Source: Thermoleophilaceae bacterium (lineage in GTDB: Bacteria; Actinomycetota; Thermoleophilia; Solirubrobacterales; Thermoleophilaceae). From it: a stretch of DNA of 64,000 bases. Below are positions 22,681 through 32,160 of the stretch, piece by piece (position 1 is the stretch's first letter; each line of letters starts with the position of its first letter). The stretch is from assembly GCA_030447725.1 (NCBI GenBank), contig JAUJOQ010000005.1, positions 8,187 through 72,186 of the forward strand, written 5' to 3'. The translations under genes and the position numbers were made by a program. The notes beneath the pieces were generated by a model that ran no database searches, had not been told where the DNA came from, and worked only from the letters and a program-made list of their open reading frames with translations.

Positions 22681-24852
22681 TCATGCGGGCTGCAGCCGCA
22701 GCAGCCGCCGTGCGGGCTCGGGAAACCACCAGTTCCAGCGGCCGAAAAGCGACACGGCCGACGGCACGAGCAGCGTGCGCACCACGAGCGCGTCGAGCAG
22801 CACGCCACCGGCCAGGCCCGTGGCCAGCATCTTCACGTCCACCGGCCCGGTTGTGCCGAGCGACGCGAAGGCGAAGAACACGATCAGCGCCGCGCTCGTA
22901 ACCAGCCGACCGGTGCGGGCCACCCCGCGCACGACCGCCTCGTCGGTGTCGCCGGTCGCGTCGTACTCCTCGCGCATGCGGGCGAGGATGAACACCTCGT
23001 AGTCCATCGACAGCCCGTAGATGAACGCGAACACCATGAACGGCGCCCAGAACACGACCGAGCCGGTCGGGTCGGCGCCGAACAGCAGCTCGGAGCCGAA
23101 GCCGTACTGCCAGACCAGCGTCATCACGCCCCAGGTGGCGAACACCGACGCGAGGTTGAGCACGATCGCCTTGAGCGGCAGCACGAGTGAGCGGAACGCC
23201 CGCGCGAGCAGCACGAACGTGATCACCGAGATCAGCCCGAGCATGAGCGGAAATGAGCCGTAGACGCTGTCGATGAAGTCGCCGGTCTGTGCGGTCGTGC
23301 CACCCACGCCGACGTCTCGAAGAGGCGCCGCCGCCTCGACGACGCGCTCGACGGTGGCGCGGCCCTCGCCCGAGTTCGCGTCGTCGGCCGCGAGCACCTC
23401 GACGACGGCCTCCTCGCCCCGGCGCCAGGCCGGCCCTACCGGCGCGCTCGCTGCGCGCACCCCCTCGACCCCGGCGAGCACTCGCGCGGTCTCCTCGGCG
23501 CGGCCGGCGGAGGTGAGCACCTCGATCGGGGCGATCGGGCCGGTGCCCACGTTGGACTTCTCGAGCGCAACGACACCCGCCTTCGCCTCGCCCGACCCGC
23601 CGAGGGCATCGGCCTCCGGCGAGCCGAGCACCATCCCGGTCGCCACGGCGCACAGTGCCGCGAGCACCGCCAGCCCGCCGATCGCTGCGGCCCACCGCCG
23701 GCGCACCACGAGCCGGGCGAAGCCGCCCCAGTGGCGCTCCGCGCGCTCGGTGTGGCGCAGGCGCCGGCGGTCGGCGCGCGGGCCGACCGCCGCGAGCACA
23801 ACCGGCAGCAGGGTCAGCGCAACCGCGACCGACACCAGCGGGATCAGCAGCCCCCCGTAGCCGATCGAGCGCAGGAAGGGGACGGGAAGCAGGACCGTCG
23901 CGAGCAGACCGACCGCCACGGTCGTCCCACTGAAGATCACCGCGCGGCCGGCGGTCGCCGCGGCCCGACGCACCGCCTCGTCGTTTCCGGCACCGTTGTC
24001 GCGCTCCTCGCGCCAGCGCATGACAAGCACGAGCGCGTAGTCGATCGCAATGCCGAGGCCGATCAGGGCGGTGAGGAAGAGGACGATGAACGAGACGTCG
24101 GTGATCGCGGTCAGCCCGAGCACCGCCAGCATCGTCGTCGGGATCGCCACGACCGCCATCAGGAGCGGAACGAGCGCAAGCGCCGAGGCGAAGACGAAGG
24201 CGAGCACCGCGAGCGCGGCGACGCCGGCGATCAGCGTCTCGTTGAAGACGCCGCCCTCCTCCTCGCCGTTTCCTGCCTCGGTGCCCTCGAGCAGCAGCTG
24301 CTCGCCGGTGAGCACGACATCGCCGCCGCCGACGGTCGCCCCGTCAACGACGCGCTGGGCCCTGGCCAGCGCCTCGGGCTCGATGTCGGCGAAGCCGCCG
24401 CCTCCGGACTCAGGGTCGACGCGCGGGTGGGCCACCGCGAAAGCCGTGCGCCCGTCGCCGGAGAGGTAGGCGTCGTCGCCGGTCGACCCGTACGAGGCGA
24501 TGCGCGCCCCCGGCAGGGCCTGCGCAAGGTCGCGCTCGAGCGCCCGCAGGTCGGCGCGGGCACCCGACTCGCGCGCATCTTCGCTCGCCGGCAGCTCGGC
24601 GACCGCCACCAGCGGCGCGCGCGCGCCGCCGCTGCCGAAGCGCTCCGTGATCGCAGCATTGGTCGAAAAGCTGGGGCTGTCGGGCATGCCGAACTGGGTC
24701 TGCAGCGCGTCGGGCACGCGTCCGGCGGCGAACATGCCGGCGAGCGTGAGCACGATCCAGAGCCCGGCGACGAGGCGCCTGTGGCCGAGCACCCAGCGGG
24801 TGAGGGTGTCGATGAAGCTGGGAGAGGCGTGTGTGGGCGATGGCGGTCTCAT
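22681..24852 (-). CDS. MMPL/RND-family transporter
   Basis: This 723-residue membrane protein of the MMPL class has a duplicated topology: one TM, a ~170-residue extracytoplasmic domain, five TMs, and the same again. Family motifs include FIVLFLTALIGLGIAIDYALVLVMRWREE (with the GxxxDY proton-relay Asp region) and the second-half match FIYGLSMDYEVFILARMREEY. MMPL proteins export lipids or drugs using the proton gradient. It is divergent from a two-component system 131 bp away, suggesting regulated expression. The ATG at 24852 gives the normal MMPL N-terminus (WVLGHRRLVAGLWIVL). Confidence 0.92.
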   Translation of the reverse strand: MRPPSPTHASPSFIDTLTRWVLGHRRLVAGLWIVLTLAGMFAAGRVPDALQTQFGMPDSPSFSTNAAITERFGSGGARAPLVAVAELPASEDARESGARADLRALERDLAQALPGARIASYGSTGDDAYLSGDGRTAFAVAHPRVDPESGGGGFADIEPEALARAQRVVDGATVGGGDVVLTGEQLLLEGTEAGNGEEEGGVFNETLIAGVAALAVLAFVFASALALVPLLMAVVAIPTTMLAVLGLTAITDVSFIVLFLTALIGLGIAIDYALVLVMRWREERDNGAGNDEAVRRAAATAGRAVIFSGTTVAVGLLATVLLPVPFLRSIGYGGLLIPLVSVAVALTLLPVVLAAVGPRADRRRLRHTERAERHWGGFARLVVRRRWAAAIGGLAVLAALCAVATGMVLGSPEADALGGSGEAKAGVVALEKSNVGTGPIAPIEVLTSAGRAEETARVLAGVEGVRAASAPVGPAWRRGEEAVVEVLAADDANSGEGRATVERVVEAAAPLRDVGVGGTTAQTGDFIDSVYGSFPLMLGLISVITFVLLARAFRSLVLPLKAIVLNLASVFATWGVMTLVWQYGFGSELLFGADPTGSVVFWAPFMVFAFIYGLSMDYEVFILARMREEYDATGDTDEAVVRGVARTGRLVTSAALIVFFAFASLGTTGPVDVKMLATGLAGGVLLDALVVRTLLVPSAVSLFGRWNWWFPEPARRLLRLQPA

Positions 24853-24971
24853 GCCGGCCACGCTAGGCCGCCGCCAGCCGCCTGGCGACGCCCCAGAGGA
24901 GCATCTTCGGCCTCCTCCCCAGGGAGGAGACGGATCGCTCCACCGGACGATGCGCCCGCTCGCGCCCGCCG

Positions 24972-24977
24972 TACGCT
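24972..24977 (+). promoter_or_regulatory. -10 box of the two-component system
   Basis: TACGCT ends 6 nt before the ATG at 24984, again fitting a leaderless mRNA. Confidence 0.4.
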
Positions 24978-24983
24978 GTTCCG

Positions 24984-26126
24984 ATGCCCGAGTGGCTGAC
25001 ATCGCAGCGGACCCGCCGCGTCGCGGTGGATCTCGCACTGGCTGCGTTCGTCTGGATAGCGACGATCTCGCAGTGGGGCAGCCAGGGCTACGACCAGTTC
25101 AGGGATGTCGCCCGCGAGCCGGACGGGGTCGGCTTCCTGCTCGTGCTGGTCGCCGTGCTGCCCGTGCTCGCGCGGCGGCGCAACCCGCTCGGGGTCCTGC
25201 TCCTGACGGGCACCGCGAGCGTCGGCTTCATCGCGCTCGGGTACGGCGTGCTGGTCTACTTCGGCCCGGCGGTCGCGCTGTACACGCTGGCGGCGACCCG
25301 CACCGAGGGAGACGTCCGGGTGCCGATCGGCATCGCCTTCGCGGTCGCAGCGTGGGCGGCAAGCTCCGCGCTGCAGCTCGTCCAGCTCGACGCCGACGGC
25401 AGCGCGCTCACCGTCGGCGCGCTGATCTGGATCGCGGCCTGGCTGCTCGGGGACCGCGTCCGCGAGGGCCGGCGCAGGCGCGTCGAGCGTACGCAACGCA
25501 CGGTCGCCGAGGAGCGGGCCCACATCGCGCGCGAGTTGCACGACTCGGCCGGCCACGCGATCAACGTGATCCTCGTCCAGGCCGGCGCCGCGCGTGTGCT
25601 GCACGAGCGCGACCCCTCCCGCTCGCGAGACGCGCTCACAACGGTCGAAACCGTCGCCCGCGAGACGCTCGGGGAGATCGATCGGCTCGTCGGTGCGCTG
25701 CGCGACGGCGACGGCGACGGTGACGGCACGGCGCCGCTCCCCGGCATCCCCGAGATCGACACGCTCGTCAAGCGCCATCGCGACGGCGGACTCGCCGTCA
25801 GAGCCGAGAAGACGGGGACAGCGCGAGCGGTCGGCCCCGCTGTCGACCGCGCCGCCTACCGGATCGCACAGGAGGCGCTGACCAACGCCGCCCGCCACGG
25901 CGGCGGCCCTGCGCACGTCACGCTCGACTACGGCGCAGACGAGCTGGGCCTGACGGTGTCGAACCCGGTCGATCCAGCGGCGCCCGCGAATCGTGGTGGT
26001 GGGCGCGGGCTCGTAGGGATGCGTGAGCGCGCGACGCTGCTAGGCGGCCGCCTCGAGGTATCGCGCGGCGGCGGCGACTTCCGCGTCACCGCAACCCTCC
26101 CCTACCACGCATCGGAAGCGGCATGA
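24984..26126 (+). CDS. Sensor histidine kinase (NarL/DesK class)
   Basis: The 380-residue kinase has an N-terminal membrane region with about five TMs (residues ~13-155) and no large extracellular sensor. The HisKA_3 dimerisation helix carries the phospho-acceptor H186 in RELHDSAGH. The HATPase domain follows, with the N box EALTNAARHG and the G box GGGRGLVGMRERATLLGG. Sensing is probably within the membrane, as in kinases that respond to cell-envelope stress. The stop overlaps the response-regulator start (ATGA), so the pair is translationally coupled. The divergent MMPL exporter is the likely target, by position only. Confidence 0.93.
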   Translation: MPEWLTSQRTRRVAVDLALAAFVWIATISQWGSQGYDQFRDVAREPDGVGFLLVLVAVLPVLARRRNPLGVLLLTGTASVGFIALGYGVLVYFGPAVALYTLAATRTEGDVRVPIGIAFAVAAWAASSALQLVQLDADGSALTVGALIWIAAWLLGDRVREGRRRRVERTQRTVAEERAHIARELHDSAGHAINVILVQAGAARVLHERDPSRSRDALTTVETVARETLGEIDRLVGALRDGDGDGDGTAPLPGIPEIDTLVKRHRDGGLAVRAEKTGTARAVGPAVDRAAYRIAQEALTNAARHGGGPAHVTLDYGADELGLTVSNPVDPAAPANRGGGRGLVGMRERATLLGGRLEVSRGGGDFRVTATLPYHASEAA

Positions 26127-26797
26127 GCGATCAACCCGTACGGGTGCTGGTGGTCGACGACGACGACCTGATGCGCGCGGGGCTGCGCTCTGTGCTCTCC
26201 AGCGACGACACGATCGAGGTCGTCGGCGAAGCTCGCGACGGCCGCGAAGCGGTCGGCCGTGCGCCCCGGCTCGAGCCGGACGTGGTGCTGATGGACGTGC
26301 GGATGCCGGAGCTCGACGGCATCGAGGCGACCTTGCAGCTGATCGCCGTCGCGCCGGAGGCGCGGGTCCTGATCGTGACCACCTTCGAGCACGACGAGTA
26401 TGTCTTCGGCGCCCTGAAAGCCGGCGCCAGCGGCTTCCTGCTCAAGCGCACCTCGCCCGAGGACCTGATCGCCGCCATTCACACGATCGCGGCCGGCGAC
26501 GCGCTGCTGTCGCCCTCGGTGACCCGCCGCGTGGTCGACCGCATGGCCCGCCAGCCGGTGCTGCGCAGCGACGCCCCGCTCGACGAGCTGACGCCCCGCG
26601 AGCGCGAGGTGCTGGGGCTGATCGCCGGCGGCCTGAGCAACCGTGAGATCGCGTCGGCGTTGGTAGTGGAGGAGACGACCGTCAAGACCCACGTGAAGCG
26701 AATCCTGATGAAGCTCGACCTACGCGACCGCGTCCAGGCGGTGATCCTGGCCTACGAGTCCGGCGTGGTCCTTCCCGGCGCGAACGGCGGCCGCTGA
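26123..26797 (+). CDS. LuxR/NarL-type response regulator
   Basis: The 224-residue regulator has a receiver domain with acidic DDDD near residues 12-15, phospho-acceptor D58 (VVLMDVRMPE) and K108 (FLLKRT). The C-terminal GerE HTH (LTPREREVLGLIAGGLSNREIASALVVEETTVKTHVKRILMKL) binds DNA when phosphorylated. It overlaps its kinase by 4 bp. The likely regulon includes the divergent MMPL transporter, which is inferred from position. Confidence 0.94.
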   Translation: MSDQPVRVLVVDDDDLMRAGLRSVLSSDDTIEVVGEARDGREAVGRAPRLEPDVVLMDVRMPELDGIEATLQLIAVAPEARVLIVTTFEHDEYVFGALKAGASGFLLKRTSPEDLIAAIHTIAAGDALLSPSVTRRVVDRMARQPVLRSDAPLDELTPREREVLGLIAGGLSNREIASALVVEETTVKTHVKRILMKLDLRDRVQAVILAYESGVVLPGANGGR

Positions 26798-26823
26798 GGT
26801 GCGGCTGCCGCACCTGTCCGGCG

Positions 26824-28011
26824 TCAGGGAACCCGCGCCGAGGCGGCCAGCACCTCGCCGTAGAGCTCAGAGACCTGACGGGCCACGTCGGCCCAGTCGA
26901 AGGTGAGCACGTGCTCGGAGGCCTCGGCCACCAGCCGGTCACGCAGGTCGGCGTCGGTGAGCAGGCGCTCGGCCATCTGACCGAGCGACTCGGGGTCGCG
27001 CGAGCGGAAGCGCAGGCCGACGTTCTCGTTGGGAACCACCTCCCGCAGGCCGCCGGTGTCGGCCACGAGGCACGGGCAGCCCGAAGCCATCGCCTCGAGG
27101 GCGACCAGGCCGAAGGGCTCATAGATGGACGGCACCACCGTCAGGTCGGCGATCCGGTAGAGCGAGTGGAGCACGTCGTCGCCGATCCAGCCGAGGAACT
27201 TGCCGTGATCATGCAGGCCGAGGGCCTTCGCCTGCCCGCGCAGCTCGCCTTCGGCCGTGCCCGACCCGGCCACGAGGAAGCGGACGTTGCCCACCCGCTC
27301 GATCAGGCCGGGCAGCGCCTCGAGCGCCAGCTGGAAGCCCTTCTCGTAGACGAGCCTGCCCACGAGCAGCACCAGCCGCTCGTCGGGCTGCGCGAAGTGC
27401 GTGCGCAGCGCGCCGAGGTCGTCCACCGGCACCAGCTCCGACGGATCGATGCCGTTGGGGATCACCGCGATCCGATGCTCCTCGAGCCCGTAGATGTCCG
27501 CCACGTGCTCGCGCATGTAGGCCGAGCAGGTGATCACCCGCTCGGCTCGGTTCGCCATCCACCGCTCCACCCCGTGGATGTAGGACTGGGGGTGCTTGTC
27601 CACCCAGCCCTGGTGGCGGCCGTATTCGGTGGCGTGGATTGTGGTCACGAAGGGACAGCGGAAGCGCTTGGCCAGGTGGTCGCCCGCGCCGGCCACGAGC
27701 CAGTCGTGACCGTGCACGACGTCGAAGCTGTAACGGTCACCCACCTCGACTCCGGCCGCCAGCATGTCGGCGTTCATGTGCTCGATCCAGGTGACGAACT
27801 CGGTCAAGTCCCGAGGCCGCTCGGGCTCACGCACGCGGTGCACCATCACCCCGTCGCATTCCTCCTCGGCCGGCGACTCCTCGAGCCCGCGGGCCAGCAC
27901 GTGCACATCCACGTCGCAAGCCGCCAGGGTCTCGGCCAGCTTGCGCACGTGGCGAGCCAGGCCGCCCTCGATCAGCGGTGGGTACTCCCAGGAGAGAATC
28001 AGGACGCGCAT
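26824..28011 (-). CDS. GT4-family glycosyltransferase (glycogen/maltosyl synthase-like)
   Basis: The 395-residue GT-B enzyme begins MRVLILSWEYPPLIEGGLARHV, the pattern of glycogen synthases and related GT4 proteins. It contains VVHGHDWLVA, the nucleotide-sugar loop GRLVYEKGFQLAL and the E-x7-E motif EPFGLVALE. Its place directly after a GH57 branching enzyme suggests an alpha-1,4-glucan elongating role, perhaps with ADP-glucose or maltose-1-phosphate chemistry (GlgM-like). A general surface-glycan role cannot be excluded. It is the last gene of a four-gene minus-strand operon, with a 16-bp gap to the GH57 gene. Confidence 0.88.
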   Translation of the reverse strand: MRVLILSWEYPPLIEGGLARHVRKLAETLAACDVDVHVLARGLEESPAEEECDGVMVHRVREPERPRDLTEFVTWIEHMNADMLAAGVEVGDRYSFDVVHGHDWLVAGAGDHLAKRFRCPFVTTIHATEYGRHQGWVDKHPQSYIHGVERWMANRAERVITCSAYMREHVADIYGLEEHRIAVIPNGIDPSELVPVDDLGALRTHFAQPDERLVLLVGRLVYEKGFQLALEALPGLIERVGNVRFLVAGSGTAEGELRGQAKALGLHDHGKFLGWIGDDVLHSLYRIADLTVVPSIYEPFGLVALEAMASGCPCLVADTGGLREVVPNENVGLRFRSRDPESLGQMAERLLTDADLRDRLVAEASEHVLTFDWADVARQVSELYGEVLAASARVP

Positions 28012-28027
28012 CGGAAGGCTGAGGGTG

Positions 28028-29542
28028 CTACGGGGCCAGCAGGGCCGTGAGGTCGAGGTCGGGCGCCAGATTGCGCAGGGCGGGGTCCGGCACGGCGCCG
28101 GAGTCTGTCAGAGCCCCCATCGCTGCGTCGTGCGCGGCACGGTGGCCGGCCACCCGCTGGAGCGGATAGTCGGCGGCGAGGCCGCGGGTCACCTGAAAGG
28201 CCCAGTCGCTGGACTGCAGGGCCAGCAGCTCCCGCGCCGCGCGCGCCAGCGCCCGCTCTTGGGCGGTCCCCTCGCGAGCCGCCTCGGCGACCGTGCGCAG
28301 CTCTGCGCGACGCGCGTCGAAAACCATCTCCGCAACGAGCGGGGAGTCCCAGGTCGAGAAGTCCTTGGGGCTTCCCCAGCTCGAGGCGACCAGCTCGCGC
28401 TGCACGGCGCCCACCCGCTCTACGCCCTCGGTGATGCCCACCAGCTCGAGCCCCTGCGACGACGCCTCGTCGAGCACGCCGCGCAACCAGGTCTGCCCTT
28501 CGTACCACCAGTGGCCCAGCAGCTCGGTGTCGAACGCACAGCACAGCAGGCCCGCGCGGCCACGGTCCGCGCGGTGGGTGTCCAGCCGCGCGATGCAGCG
28601 GCGCACGAAGTCGCGCGCGTGCTCGCGCGCGAGGGCGGCGGCCTGCTCGCGGTCGTACGGAGCCCCGTGGTTGCTCCACGGGCGCAGGTCGTGCACCGTG
28701 CGGCGGTGGTAGTCGCGGTAGCCGCCGTGCGCCGGATAGCCGGTCATGTCGTCCCACACGAGCGCGACGGTCGCCCAGTCGATCGGGACGGCGACCACGC
28801 CGCCCTCGGTGAGCACCGGCTCGAGCTGCTCGGGGGCCCCCACGCCGTGGGCGTCGGTCTGATCGACGCACACCGCACGCACCCCGTGATCGGCCAGCTC
28901 GCGCTCGAGCCCCGGTACGTAGGCGCACTCGGGCAGCCAGAAGCCGCCCCCGAAGGAGCCGAAGCGGCGCTTGTGCGACGCGATCCCGGTGGTCAGCTGC
29001 AGGCGCAGTCCGGCGTCGCTGGCCAGCAGCGGCAGCAGCGCATGGGTGGCGGACGACGTCCACAGCTCCACCTCGCCCTCCGAGGCCAGCCCGCGCAGCG
29101 CCGCCAGCAAATCGGTGCGGTGCTCGCTCGAACAACGTTGCGGCTGCGCTCCTGCCCGGTTGCGGCCGCCGCCCTCCAAGGCCTCGGCCGCGGCCTCGTA
29201 TTCGCGCCCCGCACGGCGCACCTCCTCCGCCAGCTCCGGCTGACCGGTGCGCTCCAGGCCGGCGGAGTCTTCTTCGTGCACCATCCGGCGGGTCTCGGTG
29301 AGGAAGGAGAGCAGGCGGTCGCCGGTGGGCCCGGGCAGGGTCTCCAGCTGGTCGCACAGGACCGGGGTCAATCCCAGGGTGACCGGCGCACCCGCCTCAG
29401 CCAGGAGCTGCGCCAGTGGCAGGTAGACCGTCGACACCGCCTCCCACAGCCACTCCTCGCCGAAGGGCCAGGTGCCGAATCCCTCCACATACGGCATGTG
29501 CGAGTGCAGCATCAGGGCCAGCGCGCCGCGGTCGCGGCTCAT
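28028..29542 (-). CDS. GH57 1,4-alpha-glucan branching enzyme
   Basis: This 504-residue glycoside hydrolase family 57 protein has the N-terminal HSHMPYVEGFGTWPFGEEWLWEA, characteristic of the branching-enzyme subgroup. The predicted nucleophile is E205 (WLPECAY) and the acid/base D338 (CAFDTELLGHWWYEG). A C-terminal helical domain follows. It would cut alpha-1,4-glucan and rejoin it as alpha-1,6 branches, making glycogen. Length and motifs match Thermus/Thermococcus-type branching enzymes. Two insertions near residues 130-140 are low-complexity. It is co-transcribed with the GT4 enzyme downstream and the CPBP gene 4 bp upstream. Confidence 0.92.
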   Translation of the reverse strand: MSRDRGALALMLHSHMPYVEGFGTWPFGEEWLWEAVSTVYLPLAQLLAEAGAPVTLGLTPVLCDQLETLPGPTGDRLLSFLTETRRMVHEEDSAGLERTGQPELAEEVRRAGREYEAAAEALEGGGRNRAGAQPQRCSSEHRTDLLAALRGLASEGEVELWTSSATHALLPLLASDAGLRLQLTTGIASHKRRFGSFGGGFWLPECAYVPGLERELADHGVRAVCVDQTDAHGVGAPEQLEPVLTEGGVVAVPIDWATVALVWDDMTGYPAHGGYRDYHRRTVHDLRPWSNHGAPYDREQAAALAREHARDFVRRCIARLDTHRADRGRAGLLCCAFDTELLGHWWYEGQTWLRGVLDEASSQGLELVGITEGVERVGAVQRELVASSWGSPKDFSTWDSPLVAEMVFDARRAELRTVAEAAREGTAQERALARAARELLALQSSDWAFQVTRGLAADYPLQRVAGHRAAHDAAMGALTDSGAVPDPALRNLAPDLDLTALLAP

Positions 29543-29546
29543 GCGG

Positions 29547-30398
29547 TCATGCGCGCGCCAGGGGCGGGAAGGGCGACGGCGCCCGGCCCAGGCGCACCGG
29601 CGCCAGGACGCACGCGCTCACCACCAGCACGCCCACCGCGATCGGCACCACATATCCCGCATCGGTGCCGGCCGTGGCGAGCGTGTTGAAGGTCGCGTGC
29701 ATCGCGATCGGCGCGAACACGCTGCCGGTGATCTCGTAGAGCAGGCAGGCGCCCACGGCGAACACGGCGATGACCACGAAGACCTTGGGCTCGGTGAGGT
29801 ACTGCAGGTGCACCACCGAGAAGACCGCCGCGTTGATCGCGCACGCCGACCACACCCGCAGCCGGTTGCGCAGCGCCCGGTAGAGAAACGCGCGGAAGAA
29901 CAGCTCCTCGGCCACCGGCGCAACGACGATCGCGGCCAGGGAGAAGGCGATGGCGGCCACCACCCCTTCGTCGGTGCCCAGTATGTCGGTGCCGCCGTCG
30001 TCCACATCGGCCAGCTCGACGAACCCGACCTCGAACCCCAGCACGAACAGCGTCACGAGCGAAGCGATTCCCGCCGTGCGCCAGAGCGGCGTGGAACGCA
30101 GGCCGAACTGCCACCGGCGGGGACGCCCGCGCAGCCACGCGAAGGCCACCGCGGTGCCCACGTACGCCGCATCCTGTACCAGGATCAGCACGAGAAGCGC
30201 CAGGTGCCCGACCGGGCCGTCGACCACCGAGGAGAGCACCACCGGCAGCAGCGGGAGGCTCGCCGCGATCAGGATCCCCGTGCCTGCGCCCATGGCCGCG
30301 AAGCCAGACCACGCCGGCCACCGGGGGCGGGCTGCGGCGGGAAGCTCCGGCGGGTCGGGCGCCGGCGCCAGTGCGAGCGCCGCGCCCCGCCCGCTCAC
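29547..30398 (-). CDS. CPBP-family intramembrane metalloprotease
   Basis: The 283-residue membrane protein has about eight hydrophobic segments and the CPBP/Abi (Rce1-like) motifs EELFFRAFLYRAL (EExxxR), FSVVHLQY and HATFNTL. The family cleaves prenylated or bacteriocin-like substrates in the membrane, or serves as immunity proteins. No bacteriocin is visible nearby. The start is assigned to a GTG that overlaps the upstream methyltransferase stop (GTGA). This opens SGRGAALALAPAPD, and longer readings run into the neighbour. Confidence 0.86.
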   Translation of the reverse strand: MSGRGAALALAPAPDPPELPAAARPRWPAWSGFAAMGAGTGILIAASLPLLPVVLSSVVDGPVGHLALLVLILVQDAAYVGTAVAFAWLRGRPRRWQFGLRSTPLWRTAGIASLVTLFVLGFEVGFVELADVDDGGTDILGTDEGVVAAIAFSLAAIVVAPVAEELFFRAFLYRALRNRLRVWSACAINAAVFSVVHLQYLTEPKVFVVIAVFAVGACLLYEITGSVFAPIAMHATFNTLATAGTDAGYVVPIAVGVLVVSACVLAPVRLGRAPSPFPPLARA

Positions 30399-31159
30399 CG
30401 CAACACCGCGAGAAAGTCGAGCGCCCGGTCGAGAGGACCCGGCCGCAGCGCGAAGTCGCCGGCCGCGATCGCCGGCGTGAACCGCCCATAGAAGCGCTCG
30501 GTGATCCCCAACCGCGGGTGCAAGGCGTCCCACCCATGGCGCAGCGCCAGCTCGTGCACCCACAGCTTGCGCGCGTGGAAGACACCGAGCATCTCGACGT
30601 GCCCGAAGCGCGACTCGCACAGGGCGCGGAACTCCTCCGAGCGGTACTCGTGCACATGCCAGGGGTTGCCGGAGCGCTCGGCTCCCTCGGGCGCCAGCGT
30701 CAGCACATTTGGCGTGGAGACGTAGGCGGCGCCCCCTGGCCGGAGCATCTCCCTGATGTGTCCCAGCACGGCGGCGGCGTCCTCGACGTGCTCGATCGTC
30801 TGCAGGAACACCACCGCGTCGCACGGCTCCGCGTAGGACTCGATCAGATCACGTACGAAACGCACCCCCGGCGCGGAGTAGCGAAGCCGCGCGTGCTCGT
30901 GCGCGTCGGGGTTGGCCTCCACACCCGTGACCCGTGCCGCGCGCCGGGCCAGCACGGCGCTGCCGTAGCCCTCGCCGCAGGCCATGTCCACCACGTCGAG
31001 CCCTCGGCAGCGCTCGGCGATCCACTCATAGACCGCAAGATGTCGGCGGTACCAGTAGTTCTCCGCCGGCACGTCGGGCAGCGTGCGCTCACCGGTCAGC
31101 TCGAGCGGAGGCACCCCCTCGGGCTGGTTCTGCTGAACGTACTGCGCGACCTGGGCCAA
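30395..31159 (-). CDS. SAM-dependent methyltransferase
   Basis: The 254-residue class I methyltransferase has the SAM-binding motif I VVDMACGEGYGSAVLA, an acidic loop GVEANP, VVFLQTIEHVED (motif IV region) and LRPGGAAYVSTPN. The opening LELTGERTLPDVPAENYWYRRHLAVYEW is shared with Mtf-type proteins in glycan-biosynthesis clusters. It is the first gene of the operon with CPBP, GH57 and GT4, so it may modify a polysaccharide or its precursor. That is inference. The start context has no strong ribosome-binding site. Confidence 0.88.
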   Translation of the reverse strand: MAQVAQYVQQNQPEGVPPLELTGERTLPDVPAENYWYRRHLAVYEWIAERCRGLDVVDMACGEGYGSAVLARRAARVTGVEANPDAHEHARLRYSAPGVRFVRDLIESYAEPCDAVVFLQTIEHVEDAAAVLGHIREMLRPGGAAYVSTPNVLTLAPEGAERSGNPWHVHEYRSEEFRALCESRFGHVEMLGVFHARKLWVHELALRHGWDALHPRLGITERFYGRFTPAIAAGDFALRPGPLDRALDFLAVLR

Positions 31160-31210
31160 GGGCCGAGGAGTCTAGGTGGTGTCGATGCCCCGAATAAGCT
31201 CTTGCGCGTC

Positions 31211-32125
31211 ATGGCCGCCCACGCCACAAGCGACGAGGTGCACGACGCCAACGTCCGCTATCACGACCTGGCCGCCGTCCACTACGACGCCAAATGGGGC
31301 ATCGACTACGGAGCGCGCGGCCAGAGCCAGGTGACCGGCAAGCTGCGCAAGGCGCTCGGCGAGCCGCTGCTGCCGCACTTCGGGCGCGGGCTGGAGATAG
31401 GCGCCGGCACGGGCTACTTCGGGCTCAACCTCGCGCACGCGGGCGTCATCGGCGAGTACGTGGCCACCGACATCTCCTCCGGCATGCTCGACAAGCTCGG
31501 CGACTCCGCGCGCCGGCTTGAGCTCGATATCCACACCGCATGCTGCGATGCCACGCGGCTGCCCTTTTCCGATGGCTCCTTCGACATCGTCTTCGGGCAT
31601 GCCGTGCTGCACCACCTGCCCGACCTCGACGCGTCGCTGGCCGAGATGCGGCGCGTGCTGCGGCCCGGCGGAGCGATCGCGTTCTGTGGCGAGCCGTCTC
31701 ACCTCGGCGACCGTCTGGCCGAGATCCCCAAGCGGGCCGGCTACAAGATCTCACCGGCGTGGCGAGCGCTGATGCGGGCCTCCCCCGCGGTGCACGGCGG
31801 CTACCACGAGGCGCCTGAGGAGGCGCTGCTCGAGCAAGTGGTCGATGTTCATGCCTTCACCCCCGGCGCCCTGACCGCAGCCGGCCACGCCGCGGGCTTC
31901 GATCGGGTGCGGGTGCGGGGCGAGGAGCTGGCCGCCAGCCTCTTCGGCTGGGCAAACCGCGCCCTGGAGGCCACCGCCGAGCCGTCCGATGTGCCGCGCC
32001 TGTGGCAGAGCTACGCCTACCACGGCTACATCGCGTTGCAGGCCGTGGACCGCGCGCTGCTCGAGCCCCGCCTCCCCGCGACGGTCTTCTACAACCTGTT
32101 GCTCTCCGCGCGCGCTCCGGACTGA
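31211..32125 (+). CDS. SAM-dependent methyltransferase
   Basis: The 304-residue class I methyltransferase has LEIGAGTGYFGLNLAHAG (motif I), FDIVFGHAVLHHLPDLD and LRPGGAIAFCGEPS. The N-terminus (RYHDLAAVHYDAKWGIDYGARGQSQVTGKLRKAL) and the 110-residue C-terminal extension are shared by a distinct actinobacterial group with unknown substrate. It runs divergently from the methyltransferase-led operon, 51 bp away. TAAGCT lies 10 nt before the ATG and could be its -10 box. Confidence 0.87.
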   Translation: MAAHATSDEVHDANVRYHDLAAVHYDAKWGIDYGARGQSQVTGKLRKALGEPLLPHFGRGLEIGAGTGYFGLNLAHAGVIGEYVATDISSGMLDKLGDSARRLELDIHTACCDATRLPFSDGSFDIVFGHAVLHHLPDLDASLAEMRRVLRPGGAIAFCGEPSHLGDRLAEIPKRAGYKISPAWRALMRASPAVHGGYHEAPEEALLEQVVDVHAFTPGALTAAGHAAGFDRVRVRGEELAASLFGWANRALEATAEPSDVPRLWQSYAYHGYIALQAVDRALLEPRLPATVFYNLLLSARAPD

Positions 32126-32160
32126 CGGCGCGCAGCGATCGCCGGGAGGCGAGCCGTCGC

